Assembly (NCBI GenBank): GCA_024402695.1
Contig: JAKSTG010000001.1
Location: 124,001 to 188,000, forward strand
DNA length: 64,000 nucleotides
Source of the DNA: Treponema sp.
GTDB lineage: Bacteria; Spirochaetota; Spirochaetia; Treponematales; Treponemataceae
Reading direction: 5' to 3'
The translations under genes and the position numbers were made by a program. Below the pieces are notes generated by a model. That model saw nothing but the letters and a program-made list of their open reading frames with translations, searched no databases and had not been told where the DNA came from. This document shows, piece after piece, positions 25,268 to 33,824 of this stretch (positions are counted from its first letter, which is position 1; each line of letters starts with the position of its first letter).

Positions 25268-26012
25268 CTAAAACAGAAATAGATTTTCATTATTTGAACT
25301 CTTTTCTATCAAAGAAAGATCTGAAGCTGTAATATGATAGATATCAGCAATCTTTTTATCGACTTTGTTATACAAGCCTAAAATTTTATTATGATCATTT
25401 TCTTTTATTAAACAATCAACAATCGAAATTATTTCATTTTGAACATCTGTATCAACTTTAGGAATTGGAATTTGTTCTATATGAGACCTTAAAATTTTTA
25501 TTGAATTGAATTTCTTCTTAAAATAAAACTGAGCAATTCTGGAATTTAAAATTGCCATAATATATTTTATATGTAAGCCTTCTAAATGAGAAATAAGAAG
25601 ATTACAACTATTTAATAAGAGTGTCTTTTTATTATCATAGGCAAAGACAAGTTGATTACTTATAAATATCCATTCCTTTTAAAACAATTTCATTTTCTGT
25701 TGTTTTTGCATCTGAAATATATTTTTCATTGTCACCAGTAACAATTCCCAATGCAAAGTCTGCGTTATTAAATAAAGTTGTTTTATTCGGAACAGAATCT
25801 ATCTTTGCGATAATATTATATTCATCATCAGTAGATAAAAAGCTGAAACACTCTGCAGTAACAGGTCTATTATTGTTAATGACATAGTTTTGTTCTTTTG
25901 TTTTTATTAACAGATTATTACGACAAAGCTTTTCGTTTGTATATTCTAATTTCAGGATAATGCAAGGACAATTAACTTTATCAAAAGCATTGCCCAAATA
26001 TTCAATATTCAT
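25268..26012 (-). pseudogene. Decayed restriction-modification gene fragment (TaqI-like C-terminal specificity domain)
   Basis: Two reading frames together recover the C-terminal target-recognition part of an adenine-specific DNA methylase/type II restriction enzyme. The first (26012-25656) runs YLGNAFDKVNCPCIILKLEY to NADFALGIVTGDN and KGMDIYK, then stops. The second, in another frame from about 25660, reads SNQLVFAYDNKKTLLLNS, MAILNSRIAQFYFKKKF and LRSHIEQIPIPKV. The segment usually between DIYK and SNQLVFAYD (several dozen residues) is missing, and the whole methylase domain upstream is absent. AT-richer than neighbours. A remnant of an acquired restriction system. Confidence 0.8.
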
Positions 26013-26106
26013 TTAAAGATAAATAATTTTCCAATGGCGGAATTCTCCTTGCCCCAAGAAACTTTTCATTCACTCTACTAGAGTTTTATACCACAAAACT
26101 CTTACT

Positions 26107-26142
26107 TAAAAAAAAGGCGCCCCCTTCTGGACGCCTTTTTTT
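26107..26142 (-). terminator. Intrinsic terminator of guaA
   Basis: A-tract, GGCG / CGCC stem with a 12-nt loop, T-tract, read toward the minus strand downstream of guaA. Confidence 0.8.
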
Positions 26143-26170
26143 GCTAAACTCAAAGTATATTATTTACACA

Positions 26171-28060
26171 TTACTCCCAACCGAAAGTTGCAGGAGGTTT
26201 GTTTGTTGCATCAAAGTAAAGTGCATCAACAAATGGAAGAGCTGCAATTTCGCGAACAATCTTATCAAGAAGATCCAAAGGAAGCTGAGCAAAGCGGGCT
26301 GTCATAACATCTTCTGAACATACAGGACGAAGAACGAAACTTGTACGGTTTGCGCTTGTTGCGTATGGAAGAGTAATTGTCAGGTGCTGGAAGATTTTGT
26401 CATACCAGCCTGATTCATGAAGGTTTGTAAGAACAATGTTGTCTGCTTCGCGGAGCTGGTCCAGTCTGTCTTTTGTACAGTACCCTTTCTGAAGTTTCAG
26501 ATCATCATCTTTTACGCCTGGTTTCTGCCATAGCTTGATCAGAGTTCTGTTCAGGTATGTTGAAGAGTTTGTGATGTTGCTTGAACAGGCTTCAACTTTA
26601 TCCCACATTTTTGGAACATGACAGAATCCCTTTTCATCCTGAGCAAATGCAAGAACAGCAGGGAAACGGTAAGTACGGAAGTCTCCCTGAACACCAACTG
26701 AACGAACAGGAAGAACAGAACGAACCATTCCTTCCATGCAGTGTTCACAGAATTCTGTAATCTTCATATTCTGGATTTCTGCTTTTGCTTTTGGAAGTTC
26801 TTCCAGATCTTTTTCTGACTGAACTCCTTCAGAACAAAGCACGTTGATTGAAAGTCCAGGTCCTGGGAAAGGATGACGCATAACCAGGTCATCAGAAAGT
26901 CCCAGTTTTTTACCAATGGCACGAACTTCATCTTTGTAAAGATCTTTCAAAGGTTCAATGATCATGCCCTGTTCAATAAGTTTCTGAATACCTTCAACAC
27001 GGTTATGGTGAGTTTTGATTGTGTGACTGTTTTTTGTTCCGCCCGATTCAATGATATCCGGATACAAAGTTCCCTGAGCCAGCATCCATTTTGATTCATC
27101 AAGATTCTGTGCTTTTACAACAGCATCTCGTACACTTATGAAGTTTTCACCCACAGCCATACGTTTTTTCTGAGGATCTGTAAGACCGGCAATTGCATTA
27201 AGGAAGCTTTCAGAAGCATCTTCTACGATGAAGTTATTGAAACCGAATTTGCGGTAAGCGTCTGCAACTTTCTGGCTTTCATTCTTACGCATGAATCCGT
27301 TATCAATGTGAAGACCAAGAACTCTGTCCTGACCAAGGGCTTTGTTCAAAAGTGCAAAAGCGATTGTAGAGTCTACACCACCAGAAAGGAACAGAAGAAC
27401 GTTCTTGTCGCCGTCGGCTTTGTGGGCATCATTTTTGATTCCTTCAAGGATTGTTGCAAGAACCTTGTCCTGGTCCCAGTTTACTTCCATTCCGCAGTAT
27501 TCTGCGAAGTTCTGGAAAATCTGATTTCCACATGGAGTATCTTTTACTTCACAGTGGCACTGAAGAGAAAATCTTTTCTTTGCCAGGTTCTGTGTAGCGG
27601 CATAAGGACAGTCTTTTGTGGAACCTACAACTTCAAATCCTTCACCCATCTGAAGAACTCCGTCCTGATGGCTCATCCATACCTGCTGGCTTGGATCAAT
27701 TCCTTTGAAAAGTGGTGAAGTAACTTCAGGATTCAGATTGAGTGTTGCAAATCCGAATTCACCTACATCAGCTTTACCTACTTTTCCATTGTAACCAAGC
27801 TGAACGATGTAGTGTCCGTAACAGAGACCAAGAATTGGAATATCAAGTGAAAGAATTTCTGAATTGAAATCAGGAGTTTTTTCATCATAAACAGAAGCAG
27901 GTCCGCCTGAAAAAACGATACCTTTTGCATTTTCAAAAGCATCCAGAGATGCAGAAGGAAGTGCAATTTCAGAATAAAAACCAAGCATACGGAAACGCTT
28001 TGCAATAAGGTGTGCATACTGGCTTCCAAAATCAAGAACAACGATTTTATCGCGTGACAT
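26171..28060 (-). CDS. guaA: GMP synthase (glutamine-hydrolysing), long form
   Basis: Aminates XMP to GMP. 629 residues against about 515-525 in most bacteria. Class I amidotransferase domain (1-195) with nucleophile Cys80 in LGLCYGH and a QCHCEV catalytic His/Glu segment (QFHPEV in most homologues); PP-loop ATPase with LFLSGGVDSTIAF (about 222-234); the C-terminal dimerisation domain is enlarged by about 100 residues after PFPGPGLSINVL (about 400-525), as in eukaryotic-type GMP synthases. The end NKPPATFGWE matches the usual PPATIEWE. AGGGG precedes the ATG. Probably monocistronic. Confidence 0.95.
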   Translation of the reverse strand: MSRDKIVVLDFGSQYAHLIAKRFRMLGFYSEIALPSASLDAFENAKGIVFSGGPASVYDEKTPDFNSEILSLDIPILGLCYGHYIVQLGYNGKVGKADVGEFGFATLNLNPEVTSPLFKGIDPSQQVWMSHQDGVLQMGEGFEVVGSTKDCPYAATQNLAKKRFSLQCHCEVKDTPCGNQIFQNFAEYCGMEVNWDQDKVLATILEGIKNDAHKADGDKNVLLFLSGGVDSTIAFALLNKALGQDRVLGLHIDNGFMRKNESQKVADAYRKFGFNNFIVEDASESFLNAIAGLTDPQKKRMAVGENFISVRDAVVKAQNLDESKWMLAQGTLYPDIIESGGTKNSHTIKTHHNRVEGIQKLIEQGMIIEPLKDLYKDEVRAIGKKLGLSDDLVMRHPFPGPGLSINVLCSEGVQSEKDLEELPKAKAEIQNMKITEFCEHCMEGMVRSVLPVRSVGVQGDFRTYRFPAVLAFAQDEKGFCHVPKMWDKVEACSSNITNSSTYLNRTLIKLWQKPGVKDDDLKLQKGYCTKDRLDQLREADNIVLTNLHESGWYDKIFQHLTITLPYATSANRTSFVLRPVCSEDVMTARFAQLPLDLLDKIVREIAALPFVDALYFDATNKPPATFGWE

Positions 28061-28115
28061 AAGAGCCCCTGAAACAGAAATTATTTATTTCTAATATAGA
28101 AAATATTTGTTTATT

Positions 28116-29066
28116 TTACTTATTTTCGTTTATCCATGCAATGCAGGTATCAGCTTCTTCCAGTAAACCGGCGCTTTTGTAAATGGAAGCGGCACGTTCT
28201 GCATAGAAAACCGCCTGCTGTTTTTCGTCTTCTGTCGGATTATTTTTGCAAAGAATATGAGCGGCAGCCATGTAATCCTGAGCAATGCCGCACACATTTT
28301 CTGCATCTCTGTCATATTTCAGAGCATTTCCAATGGATTCCATAGCCTGCACTTTTTTTCCGGCCTTTGAATAGGAACCGGCACAAAGATACCAGTCATA
28401 GGCAATCTCAAAAAGATAACGGTTTTTTGTATGAATATCTGCGGCTTCTTTATAAGCGTCTGCAGCAGCCCCGTAGTTCATCAGGAAATTAGACCAGTCC
28501 CCTTTTGTTCTGTAAAGAAAAGCCAGGTAATATGGTTCTTTTGAAAGATTTTTTACTTCCGCATCAAGAGTTTTCTGGATTTCTGAATTTGTTGAGGCAT
28601 CCAGACCGTTCTGTGCCTTGAAAAGTCTTGCACGGCATTCATAAACACGGATTATGGAATCCAGTAAAGGTTGGCTTTTTTCTTCAGCAAAAGCAGCTGC
28701 GATTTTTGCTTCGGAAATAAGGGTATCAATATCTCCGGGAAGTGCAAAAGATTTCTCTGAAAGATCAACAACAGGATTCTTGATTCTGTAGGAAACACCG
28801 GAAAGAAGGATTTTACATACAAGATCATTCTTATCAATTGAAACAGCCTGAGCGTAGGCATCTTCAAGATATTTTGCGGCCTTATCGAGTTCCCCTCGGG
28901 TAATGGCACCGTTTGCCTTTTCATAGTTTTCGTAGGCACGCTGGGTAATGTCTGTATAAACCATCTGGCGTTTTGGAGCACTGCTGCACCCTGACATCAA
29001 CAGCATCATTCCACAGAAAACCAGTCCCGCAAAAATTATATTTCTAAAAACATTTCTATTTTTCAT
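28116..29066 (-). CDS. Lipoprotein with TPR-like repeats
   Basis: 316 residues with a lipoprotein signal ending LLMSGC (Cys27), so it should be lipid-anchored in the inner or outer membrane. The rest is helical with TPR-like pairs, for example YENYEKANGAITRGELDKAAKYL and YGAAADAYKEAADIH. Located 99 bp after the MCE gene and probably last in that operon, it may be the outer-membrane or periplasmic partner of the lipid transporter; that role is inference. AGGAAA precedes the start. Confidence 0.75.
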   Translation of the reverse strand: MKNRNVFRNIIFAGLVFCGMMLLMSGCSSAPKRQMVYTDITQRAYENYEKANGAITRGELDKAAKYLEDAYAQAVSIDKNDLVCKILLSGVSYRIKNPVVDLSEKSFALPGDIDTLISEAKIAAAFAEEKSQPLLDSIIRVYECRARLFKAQNGLDASTNSEIQKTLDAEVKNLSKEPYYLAFLYRTKGDWSNFLMNYGAAADAYKEAADIHTKNRYLFEIAYDWYLCAGSYSKAGKKVQAMESIGNALKYDRDAENVCGIAQDYMAAAHILCKNNPTEDEKQQAVFYAERAASIYKSAGLLEEADTCIAWINENK

Positions 29067-29095
29067 AAAGATTTCCTATCTCTCAATCAATCAAT

Positions 29096-29165
29096 TATCT
29101 TCTATCTGGCAATTATTTTTCTCTTACTACTCAACTCTTAACTCTTAACTATTACTTATTACTTA
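29096..29165 (-). repeat. Stop-rich simple repeat immediately after the mlaD-like stop codon
   Basis: On the minus strand the stop is followed by TAAGTAATAAGTAATAGTTAA and repeated GAGTTAA units: no C, many stops in every frame. Similar tracts follow the stops at 43490 and 59296. Confidence 0.6.
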
Positions 29166-30143
29166 TTAAAACTCTTCCGCCCTAAGATTCGGTGTAGCAC
29201 TTGTTTCCTGACTTCTGTCTGGAACGCCTTTTTTGATAAGAGGATTATTTTTTACGCCGGTAAGAACGTCCTGAAGTTCAAGGAGCAGAGTATCAATCTG
29301 TCCGAGAGTTGAATCCAGCTGAGGAGTTGTGTTCTCAAGAAGTGTTCCTGCCTGGTCTCCGATTCCTCCAACTGTAGAAAGAAGTTCGTTTACGTTCACA
29401 AGAATTTCTTCAATTGATTTCCAGCCGTCATCTCCAAGAAGTGCCGCAACTGCACCTGCGTCTCCGCCAAGCTTTGCAGTCAGAACAGTAATGTCTCTTG
29501 TAAGAACCTCAACATTTTCTGTAATGCCTTTTATGTGGAGAATCATTTCGGCCATTTCATTCTTGCGTTCTTCCCCGTTACGTCCAGGACGAACATTTCC
29601 TGTAATTCCGTCGTCAATATCACGGAGAAGTCTTGTAACTGTATCCAGGAGAGGTTCAACTTTATCGATAATTGCTGTAATTGAATCGCCGCCCTTGTCG
29701 CCGTCAATAAGGCGCTTCTCGCGGATTTTCATACCTTCGCGGGAATCATAACGGTAAACTTCAGAGCCAGGTTCAATAAAGCCCTGCCCCTTTCCCGGAT
29801 GCCACACAAAGGAAGTTCCAAGCCCAAGAATGTTTGAGCTGAATTCAAGAAGGGAATATTCTTTTACATAATCCATATAGTCATCAAGAATGTAGAACTC
29901 TACGACTACCTGGTCATTCTGCAGCTGAATGTTCTTGATTTTTCCGATACCGAATCCTTTGTAGGTAATATCCATACCGGCCTTAATGGAAGAGCCGCTT
30001 TCAAACTGAGTGTAATAAACGTTCTTGCGAACAAACCAGTTCTGTTTGGCACCAAGTGCAAAAACAAGAACCATAAGTACAATCAAAGCAAAAATCGAGA
30101 AAAAACCTACAATCTGGTCTGCATAACGAATTTTAAATTTCAT
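29166..30143 (-). CDS. mlaD: MCE-family lipid-transport protein (MlaD-like)
   Basis: Periplasmic lipid-binding component of an MCE ABC transporter. 325 residues: N-terminal membrane helix (about 10-30), MCE domain (about 36-115; SGSSIKAGMDITYKGFGIGK is characteristic), then a long amphipathic helical tail (about 155-310). E. coli MlaD is about 180 residues, so this one has a large extension, as in needle-like MCE proteins. Its start lies within the end of the ATPase gene, with GAGGAG as ribosome site. Confidence 0.88.
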   Translation of the reverse strand: MKFKIRYADQIVGFFSIFALIVLMVLVFALGAKQNWFVRKNVYYTQFESGSSIKAGMDITYKGFGIGKIKNIQLQNDQVVVEFYILDDYMDYVKEYSLLEFSSNILGLGTSFVWHPGKGQGFIEPGSEVYRYDSREGMKIREKRLIDGDKGGDSITAIIDKVEPLLDTVTRLLRDIDDGITGNVRPGRNGEERKNEMAEMILHIKGITENVEVLTRDITVLTAKLGGDAGAVAALLGDDGWKSIEEILVNVNELLSTVGGIGDQAGTLLENTTPQLDSTLGQIDTLLLELQDVLTGVKNNPLIKKGVPDRSQETSATPNLRAEEF

Positions 30144-30876
30144 TCTTTTTCTCCTCTTCCTCTCCGTCTATTTTATCCATAAGTTTATCAATATCAGTTC
30201 TGACCGCCTTACGGGTGGTCTTAAGTTTTCCCTCTTCGATAATATGAAGAGTTCCCTGAAAGTTTTTAATGAACTCGTTGTTATGACTTACATAAACAAT
30301 CGTTTTACCGTCATCAAGGAAAGCCTTAAGCAAATCCATAATCTGTTCACTGGAATTAATGTCCAGTCCGGAAGTAACTTCGTCCAGGAAAAGAATCTCG
30401 GGTTTTGAGATCATGGCTCTGGCAAAGGCTACCTTTTTCTGTTCACCGGCAGAAAGATCTGCAGGACGAAGACTTAAAGCTTTGTTGAAGTTCACCTTTT
30501 CACAGGCCATCTTGATTTCGTCTTCCATCTGTTCAGGCGGCATTTTTGGAAAATGGATTTTCAAAGGCAGTATGAGATTCTGCATGATATCCTGGTTTGC
30601 CCAAAGTGCAGAATCCTGGAAAATGAAACTGCAACGCTTTCTGAATTCCAGATTGCGGCTTTTGCTCATGGTCTGAATGTCGTGCCCTTCAAAAAGAGAT
30701 TTTCCTGAAGTCGGAACAAGGATTCCGGAAATCAGTTTGATCAGGGTTGTTTTTCCACATCCTGATCTTCCAAGAAAACCTGTTACAGATCCCTTTTCAA
30801 TTGTAAGACTTATATCATCTACGATTGTTTTTCCGTTCTGCGAGAAGCCGATATTCTGTACATCAAACAAAGCCAT
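30133..30876 (-). CDS. mlaF: ATPase of the MCE lipid transporter (MlaF-like)
   Basis: Powers lipid movement through the MCE complex. 247 residues from ATG at 30876, chosen because GAGGAG lies 9 nt upstream; a GTG six codons earlier is less likely. Walker A GRSGCGKTTLIKLISG, signature LSAGEQKKVAFARA, Walker B ILFLDEVTSGLD, H-loop VSHNNEF. Follows the permease gene by 14 bp and overlaps the MCE gene by 11 bp. Confidence 0.9.
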   Translation of the reverse strand: MALFDVQNIGFSQNGKTIVDDISLTIEKGSVTGFLGRSGCGKTTLIKLISGILVPTSGKSLFEGHDIQTMSKSRNLEFRKRCSFIFQDSALWANQDIMQNLILPLKIHFPKMPPEQMEDEIKMACEKVNFNKALSLRPADLSAGEQKKVAFARAMISKPEILFLDEVTSGLDINSSEQIMDLLKAFLDDGKTIVYVSHNNEFIKNFQGTLHIIEEGKLKTTRKAVRTDIDKLMDKIDGEEEEKKNEI

Positions 30877-30890
30877 CTTTTCGTCTCTCC

Positions 30891-31670
30891 TCACACAATA
30901 AAAGGCAGAACAATAAAAAGCACATCTGCCAGAATAATAAACAAGAAAGAATTACCTACAGCCTTGATTCCGGCAACCGGAATTTCTGTAGAAGCACGGA
31001 TTACTGCAAATCCTGCGTAGGTTGAACACAAGGAAATAATCATTCCGAAAACCAGGCTCTTTGCAATGGAAAGAAGAATTGTCTGGATTGAAAGTGCCTG
31101 GAAAAGCATCTGGAAATAATCGGCAGAACCTGTAGGATCAACAAAGCGGGCTACAACAAAAGGTCCCAGAATTCCGCAGAAAGAAAAATAAAGATTCAGA
31201 AAGAATACTGAAAGTGTTACCCCAAGGAAACGAGGAGCTGCCAGATGGCCAATAGGATCAACACCAAAGGAAACATAACTTTCGATCTGATGGCTTGTAA
31301 CCATTCCGCCAATTTCTGTTGCAATGGCGGTAGCAGAACGGGCTGTAACCACAAAGGCAACAAGAAGAGGTCCCAGTTCACGGGTTATGACAATTACAAG
31401 AATCTGGTAAATCAACGAAGACTGTCCGATTGAAAGAAGAAAGGAATTACCGACAAGATAAAGACCGCTTCCCAAAGCCAGAGAAAGAACCGCTACAAGG
31501 GAAAGGGCTTCGATAAAGGTGAAAAGAAGCTGCATTATGAGAATCTTGCGTGCGGCTTTTTCACGGGTAAAAAAGAAAAAAGAGCTGGAAAGAACACGTC
31601 CTATAAAACCAAAAACATAAGGCAATCCTGATACCTTTGATATAACTTCTTTTCCAACTTTTTCGAGCAT
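30891..31670 (-). CDS. mlaE: Permease of the MCE lipid transporter (MlaE-like)
   Basis: Inner-membrane channel of the lipid transporter. 259 residues with five or six membrane helices and the family core TRELGPLLVAFVVTARSATAIATEIGGM (split here: TRELGPLLVAF, ARSATAIATEIGGM). First gene of the mlaE-mlaF-mlaD-lipoprotein cluster. The ATG is six bases after a TATAAT box and lacks a Shine-Dalgarno site. An Mla-like system indicates a diderm cell envelope; import or export direction is undetermined. Confidence 0.92.
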   Translation of the reverse strand: MLEKVGKEVISKVSGLPYVFGFIGRVLSSSFFFFTREKAARKILIMQLLFTFIEALSLVAVLSLALGSGLYLVGNSFLLSIGQSSLIYQILVIVITRELGPLLVAFVVTARSATAIATEIGGMVTSHQIESYVSFGVDPIGHLAAPRFLGVTLSVFFLNLYFSFCGILGPFVVARFVDPTGSADYFQMLFQALSIQTILLSIAKSLVFGMIISLCSTYAGFAVIRASTEIPVAGIKAVGNSFLFIILADVLFIVLPFIV

Positions 31671-31676
31671 TTTTCT

Positions 31677-31705
31677 ATTATAGTATTTTTTTTTAAATTT
31701 GATAA
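31677..31705 (-). promoter_or_regulatory. Promoter abutting mlaE start (possible leaderless mRNA)
   Basis: Minus strand TTATCA (31700-31705), 17-bp spacer, TATAAT (31677-31682), six bases, ATG at 31670. Confidence 0.6.
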
Positions 31706-31838
31706 TATTTCTGTGTTATTTTCTTAATTTATGGAGGTTTTTAACATTTTTATATTATTTTTATCTTTTATATGTTAAAATATTCTTGAAACACTAAAAG
31801 AAACAGAATTTATAACATAGGAGGCTTTATATCTGCTT

Positions 31839-33722
31839 ATGGAAAAGAAAAACACCTCATCAAAAACAAAAATTCCTTCGATCGCTTATATTTTGATTGC
31901 AGGAATTTATCTTGCACCAAATTTACTTGGAAGTACATTCTGCTATCTTGGAGGCGGTCTTTCTACTGAAGAATGGAAAAGTTTGACCAGTAGACCTGTT
32001 GTCTTATGTATTTTTACGCTTGTAGTAATCTGTGCGGTTGCTTCCTGTATTTTTACAAAAAAAATTATCGAGAAATGTAATCCTGAATCTAAGGAAGACA
32101 CTGACCGTCTGAATAAAACACTTAAGATAATGGATTATGTAAACATAGCAGTTCCGATTATGCTTTGTGCAATTACCTGTTTTTCATTTGTAAGAGCCGC
32201 AGCACAGCTTCTTCCACTGGAAAAATTCGGAACTTCTATGACCTTTATTCCAAGTCTGACTTTCTTTATGATCGGAACACTGTTCCTTACAGGACTTCTC
32301 TGTTATACAGCTTCAATCCAGATGATTGAAAAACGCCTTTCATGGCTTCCTTTCAGCAAAGAAAAAATCACTATGGATTATGCATCAAGAAACCTTCTTG
32401 TTATTCTTTTTATGGTAACCGGTATTGTATTCCACATATTTGCATGTCTCTTTGTTCCTGCAAATATTGAACTGGGCTCTGCTATCGTTACAAGACGTAT
32501 TCTCCCTATTTTCATTTATTCTTCAGTACATGTTTTCCTGGTTGAATTCCTTCTGGTTAATGACGTAAAACGGGCAATTAAAAACATTGAACACATGGCC
32601 GACAAACTTGCTCAGCGTGATTACACAATTGAGGAAGCCCCTGTTACACAGCGCTCAGAACTTGGTTCAGTTATCATTGCCATGAATAAGTTCTACAATC
32701 AGACAAAAAATCTGATTAAGGGAATGGAAAAATCAACAACTGCAACAGCCCGTTCTTCTGAAGACCTGGTTGCAAACATGGTCTCTGCTGGAAACAACGT
32801 TAACAACATTTCAAATGCCATCAGCACAGTCGAATCAGAAATGCAGAATCAGAGTGCCGGTGTTGAAGAAACATCAGCTGCCGTAAACCAGATTCTTGGA
32901 ACCATCAAAAATCTTAACACTGCAATTGAAAACCAAGCTTCAGGCGTAACACAGTCTTCTGCTGCCGTTGAACAGATGGTTGCAAACATCAATTCTGTAA
33001 CTCAAATCCTTGAAAAGAACAATGAAGCTGTAAACCGTCTTGGTGAAGCTTCTGAAAAAGGTCAGGCATCGGTTAAGATCGCTGTAGATACAGCAGAAAA
33101 CATCATCAATCAGAGTGCAGGTATCATGCAGGCTTCCAGCATGATTCAGACTCTTGCCAGTCGCACTAACCTTCTGGCCATGAACGCCGCCATTGAATCG
33201 GCACACGCCGGTGAAGCTGGAAAAGGATTCTCTGTTGTTGCCGATGAAATCCGTAAGCTTGCAGAACAGTCTACAAATCAGGGTAAATCTATCGACGAAA
33301 GCCTCAAAGCACTTTCTGAAAGCATTTCCGCTGTTTCTGAAAATATTAAGACTGTTCAGGTTGAGTTCGAAAAAATCTACGGTCTTGCACAGACTGTAAA
33401 AAATCAGGAAACAGTTATTTCAAATGCTATGCAGGAACAGAATTCCGGAAACCAGCAGGTTCTGGATGCTATGCGCTCTATCAACAATGCAACAGTTATC
33501 GTAAAAGACGGTTCGGCTGAAATGCTTAATGGTGGTGAACAGATTGCCAAAGAAATGGAAGCTCTCAGCTCAGTAACCCGTATCATCAACGAAAAAATGG
33601 CTCTCATCGGTTCCGGGGCACAGCAGATTTCCGATGCAATTACAGTTGTTAATTCAAATACAGCTGAAACACAGCGCAATATCCAATCTATTCAGGAAGA
33701 TATTGATTCTTTCAAGCTCTAG
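31839..33722 (+). CDS. Methyl-accepting chemotaxis protein with a multi-helix membrane input domain
   Basis: Chemoreceptor that signals to CheA/CheW. 627 residues: about six membrane helices (15-245) with no large periplasmic domain, a HAMP-like segment (about 245-300), and the cytoplasmic coiled-coil with the hairpin tip [20 protein letters not shown] (about 442-461). The input domain resembles membrane-embedded sensors rather than ligand-binding Cache domains; the stimulus is unknown. AGGAGG lies 14 nt before the ATG, longer than usual. Monocistronic, with its own terminator. Confidence 0.92.
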   Translation: MEKKNTSSKTKIPSIAYILIAGIYLAPNLLGSTFCYLGGGLSTEEWKSLTSRPVVLCIFTLVVICAVASCIFTKKIIEKCNPESKEDTDRLNKTLKIMDYVNIAVPIMLCAITCFSFVRAAAQLLPLEKFGTSMTFIPSLTFFMIGTLFLTGLLCYTASIQMIEKRLSWLPFSKEKITMDYASRNLLVILFMVTGIVFHIFACLFVPANIELGSAIVTRRILPIFIYSSVHVFLVEFLLVNDVKRAIKNIEHMADKLAQRDYTIEEAPVTQRSELGSVIIAMNKFYNQTKNLIKGMEKSTTATARSSEDLVANMVSAGNNVNNISNAISTVESEMQNQSAGVEETSAAVNQILGTIKNLNTAIENQASGVTQSSAAVEQMVANINSVTQILEKNNEAVNRLGEASEKGQASVKIAVDTAENIINQSAGIMQASSMIQTLASRTNLLAMNAAIESAHAGEAGKGFSVVADEIRKLAEQSTNQGKSIDESLKALSESISAVSENIKTVQVEFEKIYGLAQTVKNQETVISNAMQEQNSGNQQVLDAMRSINNATVIVKDGSAEMLNGGEQIAKEMEALSSVTRIINEKMALIGSGAQQISDAITVVNSNTAETQRNIQSIQEDIDSFKL

Positions 33723-33752
33723 ACTGATTCCGTAAGGCTTATTGCCCTTAAA

Positions 33753-33789
33753 CCCCGTGGATTTTTTTCCCCCACGGGGCTTTTTTTTT
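33753..33789 (+). terminator. Intrinsic terminator of the chemoreceptor gene
   Basis: CCCCGTGG / CCACGGGG stem and ten T. Confidence 0.9.
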
Positions 33790-33824
33790 GGTATAATTAG
33801 GGATACTTATAAAAGGATAATAAA

